64,000 bases of DNA, taken from assembly GCA_045110675.1 (NCBI GenBank), contig JBGCGJ010000020.1, positions 1 to 64,000 of the forward strand, read 5' to 3'. Every line of letters begins with the position of its first letter. Position 1 is the first letter of the stretch. This document shows, in pieces, positions 44,569-53,600 of this stretch. The notes below the pieces were generated by a model that worked only from the letters and a program-made list of their open reading frames with translations, had not been told where the DNA came from and did not search any database. Both the position numbers and the translations under genes were made by a program. This stretch comes from JBALVT01 sp045110675 (GTDB lineage: Bacteria; Pseudomonadota; Gammaproteobacteria; Pseudomonadales; Halieaceae).

Positions 44569-46980
44569 TTAGTGCGTATTTATTCGATTTTTTTCATCTT
44601 GGTCTGTTTCACTGGTCGAACCTATACTACCTGCGAGAAACTCTTCATCACTAATTGCCTCGGGCATAGACTCCAATGCTATAGCCAATACTTCATCTAT
44701 CCACTTCACCGCTCGTATTTCGAGTTCATCTTTGATGTTGTCTGGAATTTCCTGCAGATCACGCTCGTTCTCTTTGGGAATGATCACCGTCTTAATTCCA
44801 CCTCTTCGAGCAGCCAGCAGCTTTTCCTTTAAACCACCGATGGGTAGTACTTCGCCCCGCAAAGTAATCTCTCCCGTCATTGCGACATCAGCTCGCACTG
44901 GAATACTAGTCCAAACCGATACCAACGCGGTACACATGGCCACCCCGGCGCTTGGTCCGTCTTTAGGTGTCGCACCTTCAGGAACATGGATATGAACATC
45001 ATGTTTTTCATGGAAGTTAGCGGGAATACCCAACATTTGAGATCGACTGCGAACAACGGTGTTAGCGGCCTGAATGGATTCCTGCATCACATCTCCCAGG
45101 GAGCCCGTTTTCACATGGCGGCCCTTACCCGCCACTGAAACCGCCTCGATAGTGAGTAGTTCGCCTCCCACTGAAGTCCAAGCCAAGCCGGTGACCTGGC
45201 CAATTTTGTTTTCCTCTTCGGCGATTCCGTAATTGAACTTTCTTACACCCAGAAGATCGGGGAGCATTTCGGCGGTGACTTCAGTGCTACCAGAACTTTC
45301 CCCCAGTGCAAATGACTTGACCATTTTTCGGCACAACTTTGCAATTTCACGCTCGAGTGCTCTCACGCCGGCCTCGCGGGTATAGTACCGAATGACATCG
45401 ACAATGGTGTCCTTGGCAATACTAATCTCATTCTTCTTAAGGCCGTTTACCTTGATCTGCTTGGGCACGAGGTAGCGCTCAGCGATATTGAACTTTTCAT
45501 CCTCCGTATATCCCGGTATACGGATCACTTCCATCCTGTCCAGCAGAGGACCTGGAATATTCATAGTATTGGAAGTACACACGAACATGACATCTGATAG
45601 GTCATAGTCGACTTCAAGATAGTGGTCATTGAATGCGTGGTTTTGTTCTGGGTCGAGCACTTCGAGCATCGCCGATGCTGGGTCCCCTCGATGATCCATG
45701 CCCATTTTGTCTATTTCATCGAGCAAAAACAGCGGGTTTTTCACTCCTGCTTTAGACATTTTTTGCAGTAGCTTTCCTGGCATCGACCCGATGTAAGTTC
45801 GGCGATGGCCTCGTATCTCAGCTTCATCTCTCACTCCGCCAAGGGCCATACGCACAAACTTGCGATTGGTCGCACGCGCAAGGGACTCTCCCAGGGAGGT
45901 CTTTCCTACGCCGGGAGGTCCTACTAAACACAATACGGGTCCACGAACTTTTCGAACTCGCTTCTGGACCGCCAGATACTCGAGAATACGTTCTTTGACT
46001 TCTTCCAGTCCGTAGTGATCTTCATCCAATATCGTTATGGCGCGTTTAAGATCATGCTTGACCTTGCTGCGTTTGGACCAGGGTACGCTAACCATCCAGT
46101 CGATGTAGCTACGCACGACGGAGGCCTCCGCCGACATTGGAGACATCATCTTTAATTTGCTTAGTTCAGAAAGCGCTTTTTCCTGAGCTTCCTCTGGCAT
46201 TTTTGCTTCGTCTATTTTTAACTGTAAATCGTCCAGTTCGTTGGGAGCTTCATCCATATCCCCCAGTTCTTTCTGAATGGCTTTCATCTGTTCGTTGAGA
46301 TAGTACTCGCGTTGACTCTTTTCCATCTGTTTTTTAACGCGACCGCGAATTCGTTTCTCTACCTGAAACAGATCTATCTCCGCTTCCATTAGGCCCATTA
46401 AGTGATCGAGGCGAGCTTGGATACCCGTAATTTCGAGTATTCTCTGCTTTTCATCGAGATCGACGCCCATATGAGCTGCAATGGTATCGGCCAAACGTCC
46501 AGCTTCATCGATTCCCGTGAGCGAGGTCAGAACCTCTGCAGGGACTTTTTTGCTCAGATTGACGTATTTTTCGAATTGGGCGATCGTGGAGCGCTGCAGT
46601 GCTTCAACTTCCACTTCCGGAATGTCTTCGCTCTCGACCTCTCGAACCCCCGCGATAGCGAAACTACCCTCATCGTTGACACTATCTACTACTGCCCGAT
46701 AGCAACCTTCAACCAGGACTTTTATCGTACCGTCTGGCAGTTTCAGTAATTGCAGGATGTTGGAAACCGTCCCAACCTGATAGATATCGTCAACGCCGGG
46801 ATCGTCGTCGGCTGCATTGCGCTGTGCGACTAACAAGACTTGCTTGTCATTCGCCATGGCGTCTTCTAAGGCTTCTATGGATCTTTCTCTGCCCACGAAA
46901 AGGGGTAACACCATATGCGGATAGACAACAACATCTCGCAATGGAAGAAGGGGCAGTTCAACGACTGACGAGGAACCCAT
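44569..46980 (-). CDS. lon: ATP-dependent Lon protease
   Basis: The 803-residue LonA has an N-terminal substrate domain (LPLLPLRDVVVYPHMVLPLFVGRERSI), a coiled-coil linker (KKQMEKSQREYYLNEQMKAIQKELG), an AAA+ domain with Walker A GPPGVGKTS, and a C-terminal protease domain. The Ser-Lys dyad is in PKDGPSAGVAM and GGLKEKLLAARRG. It degrades misfolded and regulatory proteins in the cytosol. The C-terminus is acidic and slightly longer than in E. coli (784). It lies downstream of clpX with a ~170-base gap, which should contain its own promoter. Confidence 0.97.
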   Translation of the reverse strand: MGSSSVVELPLLPLRDVVVYPHMVLPLFVGRERSIEALEDAMANDKQVLLVAQRNAADDDPGVDDIYQVGTVSNILQLLKLPDGTIKVLVEGCYRAVVDSVNDEGSFAIAGVREVESEDIPEVEVEALQRSTIAQFEKYVNLSKKVPAEVLTSLTGIDEAGRLADTIAAHMGVDLDEKQRILEITGIQARLDHLMGLMEAEIDLFQVEKRIRGRVKKQMEKSQREYYLNEQMKAIQKELGDMDEAPNELDDLQLKIDEAKMPEEAQEKALSELSKLKMMSPMSAEASVVRSYIDWMVSVPWSKRSKVKHDLKRAITILDEDHYGLEEVKERILEYLAVQKRVRKVRGPVLCLVGPPGVGKTSLGESLARATNRKFVRMALGGVRDEAEIRGHRRTYIGSMPGKLLQKMSKAGVKNPLFLLDEIDKMGMDHRGDPASAMLEVLDPEQNHAFNDHYLEVDYDLSDVMFVCTSNTMNIPGPLLDRMEVIRIPGYTEDEKFNIAERYLVPKQIKVNGLKKNEISIAKDTIVDVIRYYTREAGVRALEREIAKLCRKMVKSFALGESSGSTEVTAEMLPDLLGVRKFNYGIAEEENKIGQVTGLAWTSVGGELLTIEAVSVAGKGRHVKTGSLGDVMQESIQAANTVVRSRSQMLGIPANFHEKHDVHIHVPEGATPKDGPSAGVAMCTALVSVWTSIPVRADVAMTGEITLRGEVLPIGGLKEKLLAARRGGIKTVIIPKENERDLQEIPDNIKDELEIRAVKWIDEVLAIALESMPEAISDEEFLAGSIGSTSETDQDEKNRINTH

Positions 46981-47149
46981 AACGATGTCTCCAGATATAG
47001 CGGGGAATTTCCTGACATCTACTTATGTGAAGATTGCCAGGGTTAATTAGAAGGTGGACGGGGCATTTACAATGCCCTTCTTTCTGCGCCCACTTAATGG
47101 CATAGACGCAACCGCTTTGGATCAATTGCTGCTCAACCGGTGTTGAGGT

Positions 47150-48442
47150 TCAATCTTCCTGAGAAGCTGTCAAAGCGGGCTCGCTGCTTTGATAAACCAG
47201 CAGTGGTTCTGAGTCACCGCGTATAACAGATTCATCAACAACAACTTTAGATACATCATCCCGCGATGGTATGTTGTACATCGACTCCAGTAGCACACCC
47301 TCAAGAATTGAACGCAACCCGCGGGCACCGGTTTTGCGCTCCATTGCTTTCTCGGCAATGGCTCGAAGCCCGTCCTCTCTAAAGTCGACTTCGACGCCTT
47401 CCATTTCGAATAGTTTACTGTACTGCTTGGTCAGCGCATTCTTAGGTTCTGTTAGAATCTGGACAAGAGCGTCGACATCCAATTCTTCGAGCGTAGCAAT
47501 AACTGGCAGCCTTCCCACAAACTCAGGAATCAAGCCGTATTGCACTAGATCTTCGGGAGCCAAATCAATTAACAACTCACCTACGTTGCTCGTTTCGTCC
47601 TTGCTCTTCACCTCAGCGCCAAAGCCTATTCCGCCCTTTTCAGAACGATTCCGTATGACTTTGTCCAGCCCTGCAAACGCCCCGCCGCAGATGAAAAGAA
47701 TATTGGAAGTGTCGACCTGCAAGAATTCCTGCTGAGGATGCTTACGTCCACCTTGTGGCGGTACAGAGGCAACCGTTCCTTCAATCAATTTCAAAAGTGC
47801 TTGCTGCACACCTTCACCCGATACGTCGCGGGTAATAGAGGGGTTGTCTGACTTACGAGAAATTTTATCGATTTCGTCAATGTAAACGATACCCACCTGA
47901 GCTTTTTCGACATCGTAATCACATTTTTGCAGCAATTTCTGGATGATGTTCTCGACATCTTCTCCGACGTAACCTGCTTCGGTTAGCGTTGTTGCATCGG
48001 CGATTGTAAAGGGTACGTCCAACAAGCGTGCAAGTGTTTCAGCCAGGAGAGTTTTACCGCTGCCTGTGGGACCAACTAACAGGATATTACTCTTGCCGAG
48101 TTCTACTTCATCCGACTTCTTACCCTGACCATGACGAAGGCGTTTGTAGTGGTTATAGACCGCCACCGACAAGACCTTCTTGGCGCGTTTTTGGCCGATA
48201 ACGTATTCGTCGAGAATTTCCTTTATTTCACGTGGAACTGGCAGGTGATCGCTGGGGGAGTCAGCACCACTCTCCTGGACTTCTTCGCGGATAATATCGT
48301 TGCAGAGGTCCACACATTCATCGCAGATAAACACGGATGGACCGGCTATCAGTTTGCGAACTTCGTGCTGGCTCTTGCCACAGAATGAACAGTAAAGCAG
48401 CTTTCCGCCGTCATCGTCCGAAGTGGTGGTTTCGTCACTCAT
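47150..48442 (-). CDS. clpX: ATP-dependent Clp protease ATP-binding subunit ClpX
   Basis: The 430-residue unfoldase has the N-terminal zinc domain with four Cys (LYCSFCGKSQ and FICDECVDLC), Walker A GPTGSGKT, Walker B IVYIDEIDKI, the pore loop GYVGED and the ClpP-docking IGF in KGGIGFGAEV. Sensor-2 Arg is in RKTGARGLRS. It unfolds tagged substrates and feeds them to ClpP. It follows clpP on the same strand across 109 bases that hold a strong hairpin. Confidence 0.98.
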   Translation of the reverse strand: MSDETTTSDDDGGKLLYCSFCGKSQHEVRKLIAGPSVFICDECVDLCNDIIREEVQESGADSPSDHLPVPREIKEILDEYVIGQKRAKKVLSVAVYNHYKRLRHGQGKKSDEVELGKSNILLVGPTGSGKTLLAETLARLLDVPFTIADATTLTEAGYVGEDVENIIQKLLQKCDYDVEKAQVGIVYIDEIDKISRKSDNPSITRDVSGEGVQQALLKLIEGTVASVPPQGGRKHPQQEFLQVDTSNILFICGGAFAGLDKVIRNRSEKGGIGFGAEVKSKDETSNVGELLIDLAPEDLVQYGLIPEFVGRLPVIATLEELDVDALVQILTEPKNALTKQYSKLFEMEGVEVDFREDGLRAIAEKAMERKTGARGLRSILEGVLLESMYNIPSRDDVSKVVVDESVIRGDSEPLLVYQSSEPALTASQED

Positions 48443-48506
48443 TAAATAGACCTATACCCTAGATAGCTCAAATTGAAATTATACAGTAATACGATGATGT
48501 TTTTTA

Positions 48507-48542
48507 CTGGCTTTTGCAAGCATTTAGGGCTGCAAAAGCCAG
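48507..48542 (-). promoter_or_regulatory. Intercistronic hairpin between clpP and clpX
   Basis: A perfect 12-bp inverted repeat (CTGGCTTTTGCA at 48507-48518, reverse complement at 48531-48542) with a 12-base loop starts about ten bases after the clpP stop. On the minus strand it is followed by TAAAAAAC, not a T run, so it is not a standard terminator. It may stabilise or attenuate the clpP-clpX transcript. Confidence 0.7.
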
Positions 48543-48551
48543 AGATGTGAC

Positions 48552-49190
48552 CTATTCCGCAGAGCCGCGAGAGGTCACAACTTCATCAATCAGACCGTAT
48601 TCCTTGCTCTGCTGAGCGTTCATGAAACGATCTCGCTCTGTATCTTGCTCTATTGTTTCAAGGCTTTGACCTGTGTGGAGAGCCATCAGTTCATTCAAGC
48701 GTTTGCGGATAATGAGTATCTCTTTAGCCTGTATGTCGATATCGGTCGCCTGACCCTGAGCACCACCGCTGGGTTGGTGGATCATGGTTCTGGCGTTGGG
48801 AACACAGAAGCGCTTACCTTTTGCGCCGCCGGTGAGCAAAAATGCACCCATCGATGCCGCCTGGCCAATACACATTGTGCTCACGTCGGGCTTAATAAAC
48901 TGCATTGTGTCGTAAATGGAAAGTCCTGCTGTAACAGCACCACCCGGAGAATTGATGTAGAGGTGGATGTCCTTATCGGGGTTTTCCGACTCCAGGAACA
49001 GGAGTTGCGCCACGATCAGGTTGGCCATGTGGTCTTCTACCGGGCCCACACAAAAAATGACTCGCTCTTTCAGCAACCTTGAGTAGATATCATAGGAGCG
49101 TTCTCCGCGAGAAGTCTGTTCGACCACCATTGGGACCAAACCCAGGTTTCTCACTGGGTTGCTATTAATTCCATCGAACTGATTTGACAT
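48552..49190 (-). CDS. clpP: ATP-dependent Clp protease proteolytic subunit ClpP
   Basis: The 212-residue serine protease has Ser113 in GQAASMGAFLL, His138 in MIHQPSGG and an Asp in the DTERDRFMNAQQSKEYGLIDEV region. These are the catalytic triad. A propeptide of about 13 residues is likely, since the mature part usually starts near LVPMVVEQTSRGERSYD. It forms the 14-mer chamber used with ClpX or ClpA. It lies between tig and clpX in the conserved order. Confidence 0.98.
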   Translation of the reverse strand: MSNQFDGINSNPVRNLGLVPMVVEQTSRGERSYDIYSRLLKERVIFCVGPVEDHMANLIVAQLLFLESENPDKDIHLYINSPGGAVTAGLSIYDTMQFIKPDVSTMCIGQAASMGAFLLTGGAKGKRFCVPNARTMIHQPSGGAQGQATDIDIQAKEILIIRKRLNELMALHTGQSLETIEQDTERDRFMNAQQSKEYGLIDEVVTSRGSAE

Positions 49191-49225
49191 AAAGTACCAT
49201 TCCCGGGACTGGAGATTATTGTAAA

Positions 49226-49244
49226 CGGGCGGTTAAAAACCGCC
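49226..49244 (-). terminator. Weak terminator-like hairpin between tig and clpP
   Basis: GGGCGGTT pairs with AACCGCCC around a three-base loop, 15 bases after the tig stop. The minus-strand sequence after it (GTTTAC) is short of T, so it may only attenuate transcription into clpP. Confidence 0.5.
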
Positions 49245-49258
49245 CAGGGAGGCACTGA

Positions 49259-50587
49259 TCAGGGCGCTGACTGCGCTTGTGCTTGGCTGAGAGCTTCCTG
49301 ATACGTGCATTCACTCTCTGTTATATTGGCATTCTCAAGCAATTTTTCAACCACTTGATCTTCAAGAACCATAGATTCTACAGAGGCGAGCTGATCTGGG
49401 TTGGAATAATAGTGATTGACGACCTCTTCGGGGTCCTGGTAAGTGGAAGCCATTTCTTCCACTGCTGCACGCACTTTATCCGGGTCCGGCCGAAGTTCCT
49501 GCTTCTGCACAAGTTCAGCAAGAATCAGCCCGAGCTTCACACGGCGAGAGGCCTGTTCGCTAAACATCTCATCGGGCAGTAACGAGTCTAGATCGAGATC
49601 TGCTCCACCAGCGCCACCGAATTGCTGGAACATCTGGTTTCGCATACCACCAATTTCCTGCGCAATAAGTGCCTTTGGTACTTCCAAGGAGTCGTGCGCG
49701 TCCAAAACCGCATCCATCACTTGCTGTTTGACCGTTGCTTTCACTGCGTTGTTCAATTCACGGGCCATATTCTGCGCTATCTCTTCACGGAACTGTTCTT
49801 CACCGCCCGCTTCAACGCCATAACTCGAATACAAATCCTCATTCAATTCGGCTAAAAGTTGCTCGGAAACACTGTTGAGTTTTATTTTGAACTCTACTGC
49901 TGCGCCTTTGAGGTCTTCATTGTGATAGTCATCGGGGAATGATAACTGGAGCGTTTTTTCATCTCCCGCTTTCATACCTTCAATTCCGGATTCAAAGCCG
50001 GGAATCATTCGGCCCGAACCAAGCTCGAGATCAGAACCTTCAGCACTACCACCTTCAAACTCTTCACCATCCTTGGTGCCAGTGTAATCTATATTAACCT
50101 TGTCTCCTTCCGCTGCAGCACGCTCGACCTCCCCAAAGCCACCCTGCTGCTTACGAAAAATCTCGATCATATTATCGACATCCTCCTTAGCAACTTTTGC
50201 TGTAGGTTTCTCAATTTCAAGGCCCGAAAGTTCGGTCGCTGAGACCTCTGGGAAAACTTCAAAAGTGGCGATGTACTCGAGATCCTTTCCCGCATCCAAA
50301 TTCTTCGGTTCAATACTGGGCTGGCCCGCTGGGCGCAGTTTTTCCTGAACAATCGCTTCCTGGAAGGACTGATTCATAACTTCGCCGAGTACTTCCTGAC
50401 GAACGCCCTCGCCAAATCTCTGACGAATAACCCGCATGGGGACCTTGCCCGGTCGAAAGCCGTCCAAACGAACATTTTTGGCCGCTTTCTGCAAACGGCT
50501 ATTCACTTCACTGTCGACACGCGCGGCCGGAACTCCAACTGTTAAACGACGCTCCAATCCTGAAGTCGTTTCAATCGAAACCTGCAT
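49259..50587 (-). CDS. tig: Trigger factor (ribosome-bound chaperone and PPIase)
   Basis: The 442-residue chaperone has the ribosome-binding signature LDGFRPGKVPMRVIRQRFG (GFRxGKxP type) near residue 42. The FKBP-like PPIase domain follows at about 160-245 (GDKVNIDYTGTKDGEEFEGG, GMIPGFE-like GRMIPGFESGIEGMKAGDE). The rest is the long helical C-terminal cradle. It binds nascent chains at the exit tunnel. It heads the tig-clpP-clpX block and lies downstream of the tRNA-Leu. Confidence 0.97.
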   Translation of the reverse strand: MQVSIETTSGLERRLTVGVPAARVDSEVNSRLQKAAKNVRLDGFRPGKVPMRVIRQRFGEGVRQEVLGEVMNQSFQEAIVQEKLRPAGQPSIEPKNLDAGKDLEYIATFEVFPEVSATELSGLEIEKPTAKVAKEDVDNMIEIFRKQQGGFGEVERAAAEGDKVNIDYTGTKDGEEFEGGSAEGSDLELGSGRMIPGFESGIEGMKAGDEKTLQLSFPDDYHNEDLKGAAVEFKIKLNSVSEQLLAELNEDLYSSYGVEAGGEEQFREEIAQNMARELNNAVKATVKQQVMDAVLDAHDSLEVPKALIAQEIGGMRNQMFQQFGGAGGADLDLDSLLPDEMFSEQASRRVKLGLILAELVQKQELRPDPDKVRAAVEEMASTYQDPEEVVNHYYSNPDQLASVESMVLEDQVVEKLLENANITESECTYQEALSQAQAQSAP

Positions 50588-50675
50588 GGTTTTTCCTCAC
50601 AATCGAATAAGTTAAGAGTGCTTAAATCACTCTTTGCAAAAAGGGGGTTTCCAACGATGGATCCTGCCCTGAATA

Positions 50676-50760
50676 TGGTGCGGAAGGGGAGACTCGAACT
50701 CCCACGCCTTGCGGCACTAGAACCTAAATCTAGCGCGTATACCAATTTCGCCACTCCCGC
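50676..50760 (-). tRNA. tRNA-Leu (anticodon UAG), CCA encoded
   Basis: The minus strand folds as an 85-base class II tRNA including encoded CCA. The acceptor arm is GCGGGAG with CTTCCGC (one G-U pair). The anticodon stem CTAGA/TCTAG encloses TTTAGGT, which gives anticodon TAG. A long variable arm (TGCCGCAAGGCGT) and the T arm GGGAGTTCGAGTCTCCC follow. The long variable arm, the G37 after the anticodon and the discriminator A all fit leucine. Confidence 0.96.
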
Positions 50761-50922
50761 ATTTGAAGTTTCCACGCAAACTAGCCAAACTTAAGCTAGA
50801 AATTACTTGATATAACAGTTTTAACTCACTGAATATGCACTACTATGGCAGCGCTCAAGAAATTTTTTGGGGTAATCTCAAGGGCGCAGAGTCTGCCACA
50901 ATATAGCCTGGGGTTCAACTGC

Positions 50923-52227
50923 TCAATAGCGCGGGATCGCAAGGAGCAAAACTCCGGCAAATTCGGGTTGTGCGAGGGTCAAGTCGCCGCTCCATCCCAC
51001 CGGTAAAATCAGCGCATTTTCGGGGCCGAATTCGCTGCTGCCCAGTGCCAGCACACCCTCGACCACCATGACGAGCGCATAGCTTTTAAGGGCGGGAACC
51101 GTCATGGAAGCCCCTTTACTCAGGATTATCCGATGAACTTCAAAGTCACTGAAATTGACGATCCGCTCAACCAAAATACCCGGGCCGTCTTCGAGGAGCG
51201 CAAAGTCATCCTCTGGAGGCGGTTCGAGTACCATAATGTCGACCGCTTCTTTGGTGTCCCAATGATTCTGAGTGAGCACCTGTTGCGCAAAAGACAAGAT
51301 TTTTCGCTCATAAACCGGGGTTTGAAACTCAACCGTACGAACTCCATGCTGCAAGGAATGCGGCGTTAGCAGAGGTACTTTGACAACGTCGCCTACAACG
51401 AGTGGCTTCAGCAGGCTAAAGCTATCCACCTGACTGCGAAGTTCGCATTCACGATCCTCCAATTCGGGTGGTATCGCTGAGCCGGGAGAACGGCAATCAA
51501 TTTCACGCCGAATCGTTTCGTAATCTTCAACAACCCTTAGATAAGCCTGCTTAAACGCTTTGATATCGCCCCCGAAGCTGTCCACTATCTCGGGGTCGAA
51601 ACCCATACGGATATACCCTACCCCTTCCGGCCAGCACCTTTTGTCGACATGCGTAACAACGTAAACCTCTTGTTTTTCTTCATGCAGTTCAAAATACAGA
51701 TCTCCAACTACCGGCTCCGCTACCGGGTCAAGTATCTTTAGCAATACCAAGGCTCGAGATACTTCTCCCAGACTCTCTCCCGACGTGACTGCCTGCAGCC
51801 AAGGAATGGGAGTGGCCAGACCACCCTGTGAAAAGCTGCACACCCCTCTCTCCTCTAATCCCGTAAACCAAATCTCCCTGCCCCAAGGTTTAGGGATATC
51901 CAACGGTTGCAATTTGATTGGAGAACCAGGCGAGTAACGCACCATTTTGTAATCGTCAGTCCACTGGATGTACTGATCGACTACTGAGAGGTCAGAACTG
52001 ACAAGCGCTCCATCGGTAACCGAGACTGAACTTTCTTGATCAGACTCTAGGTAAATTGCTGTCAAAGGAATACTTGGAGCGTCTTTTAGCCAGTGAGCCT
52101 CCAGTTCAAAATCCACCAATAAAAGGCGATCCTCACCGGAGCGGTGCTCTGACCATCCGGCGTAGCAATCAACGGGGTTACCACTTTGGTATTCGATCGA
52201 GCTTGATAGATCTAGAGTATGTTTCAT
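50923..52227 (-). CDS. Phosphomannose isomerase-like cupin protein
   Basis: The 434-residue protein resembles type I mannose-6-phosphate isomerase in parts. KPWGREIWFTGLEERGVC (about 112-129) recalls the WG-start of that family. GDVVKVPLLTPHSLQHGVRTVEFQTPVYERKILSFAQ recalls the metal-site H-x-(L/I)-G-x-G...E-x-Q segment. A C-terminal cupin follows (IILSKGASMTVPALKSYALVMVVEGVLAL). The first ~100 residues match nothing I know. It lies six bases after the GH84 gene and must be cotranscribed. An enzyme or a sensor for a released sugar is possible. Confidence 0.62.
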   Translation of the reverse strand: MKHTLDLSSSIEYQSGNPVDCYAGWSEHRSGEDRLLLVDFELEAHWLKDAPSIPLTAIYLESDQESSVSVTDGALVSSDLSVVDQYIQWTDDYKMVRYSPGSPIKLQPLDIPKPWGREIWFTGLEERGVCSFSQGGLATPIPWLQAVTSGESLGEVSRALVLLKILDPVAEPVVGDLYFELHEEKQEVYVVTHVDKRCWPEGVGYIRMGFDPEIVDSFGGDIKAFKQAYLRVVEDYETIRREIDCRSPGSAIPPELEDRECELRSQVDSFSLLKPLVVGDVVKVPLLTPHSLQHGVRTVEFQTPVYERKILSFAQQVLTQNHWDTKEAVDIMVLEPPPEDDFALLEDGPGILVERIVNFSDFEVHRIILSKGASMTVPALKSYALVMVVEGVLALGSSEFGPENALILPVGWSGDLTLAQPEFAGVLLLAIPRY

Positions 52228-52233
52228 GTAAAC

Positions 52234-53289
52234 TCAATCGGTAAGACAGGCAGGGTCAAAAGCGTACTCTTCTTGGAGCCATTGGGATATTTCGTGAGCC
52301 ACATCTCCGCCTAGCCCGCTATACAACAGGGCGAGTTCTCTGCATCGACGCTTACCCATACCACTGAGGCCCAAAGTTTCGAACTCATGTGCATCCACCT
52401 GCAACTGCTCGAATGTTTCCCTCGTGAAAACCTCCTGCAGGTAAGTCGCCAAGCCCGGCGTCTCTCGCCCATAAAGCTCCGGAAGCCCGGCAAGCGCCAA
52501 TAATGAAAGCTGCGGCTGATTCATCGGGTTACAGTAGTGTCCCATCACTTTATTGCTGATACTTGGATCGCGGTGAGCAAGCGCGGCGCAATAAACGTGA
52601 TTGCTGCGCTGCGCTCCGTCGTTGACAGGGTAATTATCCCACAGCGTTACTTTGCGTCCCAGATCACCATTGATTTGATCGATATCAGCGGCGGTGATCG
52701 CATCCGAACAGACCCTGTTTCCCGTCCAGAACAACTCCACTTCAGCATTCAACTCACGACCAAGTTGAGCCCAATAGTTTAGCGGTATTGGGCCAAAGTG
52801 CTTCTCCAAGGCAGCGTCAAACGAGTAGTAACTGGGACATACTATAAGCCTTAACTGAGGTACCCAAGATCGAACATCAGCGACAATTTCGGCCTGACGA
52901 CTTGCCAAGTCCGGCATATCTCCCGGCATATCATCAAACAATATAGCCAGCGTCGGCGCACCGATTGAATACAAGTAGCGCACTTTATCCTTCAACGCTT
53001 GCTTACTCCGTGCATCGTAGTTTCGATACAGTTCGAAGGGCGAAAGCCCTAAACCGAAATCCAGCTCATTTTCTGAATAAACTGCGGCGAGTTCCTCTAT
53101 TTCCTTGCGTTGAGCTAATGGCCAGCACTCACGCCACCGCTTTCGCAAAAACACATCTGATTTGGGGCAATAGAGATAGCTGTTGAGCCCCAGATGACCT
53201 AAATGGGTGGCATAAGCGATTCTCGCGGCATGAGACCAAGCGCGACCATAGAAACCCTCGATAACCCCTAAATACGGGGGATCTGCCAA
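52234..53289 (-). CDS. GH84 beta-N-acetylglucosaminidase (O-GlcNAcase-like)
   Basis: The 351-residue protein is a bare GH84 catalytic domain. It opens with GVIEGFYGRAWSHAAR, the family signature. The adjacent acids Asp119-Asp120 in AILFDDMPGD match the substrate-assisted catalytic pair of O-GlcNAcases. FWTGNRVCSDAI and TLWDNYPVND are further active-site strands. No signal peptide is visible, so it appears cytosolic. The only available start is TTG at 53289 with GAGG five bases upstream; a stop lies further up and no ATG or GTG intervenes. GH84 is uncommon in gammaproteobacteria. Confidence 0.85.
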   Translation of the reverse strand: MADPPYLGVIEGFYGRAWSHAARIAYATHLGHLGLNSYLYCPKSDVFLRKRWRECWPLAQRKEIEELAAVYSENELDFGLGLSPFELYRNYDARSKQALKDKVRYLYSIGAPTLAILFDDMPGDMPDLASRQAEIVADVRSWVPQLRLIVCPSYYSFDAALEKHFGPIPLNYWAQLGRELNAEVELFWTGNRVCSDAITAADIDQINGDLGRKVTLWDNYPVNDGAQRSNHVYCAALAHRDPSISNKVMGHYCNPMNQPQLSLLALAGLPELYGRETPGLATYLQEVFTRETFEQLQVDAHEFETLGLSGMGKRRCRELALLYSGLGGDVAHEISQWLQEEYAFDPACLTD

Positions 53290-53339
53290 TGATGCCTCGA
53301 TTTTTATATCGCCGTGAAATTAAAAGAATAAATATTCAT

Positions 53340-53535
53340 AACAAAATATGCTAAAAACAGGCCAGTAAGCTGTGCAAAAGTACCGCTTTTGGACGATACT
53401 AAATCTGTAGCCACTCATCCCCTAGCAGTACAGGGTGGTTATAGGGCATATCCTAGTGCTCTTTAAAGGAAGCAATTCCTTTGTGTTTCACTCCTAATGG
53501 TCTTATTGGGTCCCTAACCGGGACCCATTTTTTTG
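53340..53535 (+). ncRNA. Candidate small RNA ending at an orphan terminator
   Basis: The 311 bases between the GH84 gene and pilZ hold no gene. On the plus strand a series of hairpins is visible: TAGG-GCATAT-CCTA at about 53432-53446, then AAAGGAA-GCAA-TTCCTTT with a GNRA tetraloop at about 53465-53482, then an intrinsic terminator. All flanking genes run on the minus strand, so the terminator has no coding transcript to end. The 5' end is not defined; TATGCT at 53347 is a possible -10. I recognise no Rfam family. Confidence 0.4.
53507..53534 (+). terminator. Intrinsic terminator, plus strand
   Basis: TGGGTCCC at 53507-53514 pairs perfectly with GGGACCCA at 53520-53527 around a five-base loop. 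Seven T follow at 53528-53534 on the plus strand. The minus-strand side has no T run after the stem, so the direction is clear. Confidence 0.88.
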
Positions 53536-53600
53536 GCTGGCTTTATGCTTCGTAACTCATTCAGAAGAACGGAGTGCTCCGCAGACTATTCGGTCCTGAC

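Noticed and set aside
44557..44580. AATACGC/GCGTATT hairpin over the lon stop codon as a terminator
   Set aside because: The minus-strand sequence after the stem (CATTGACC) has no T run, so it is not a convincing terminator.
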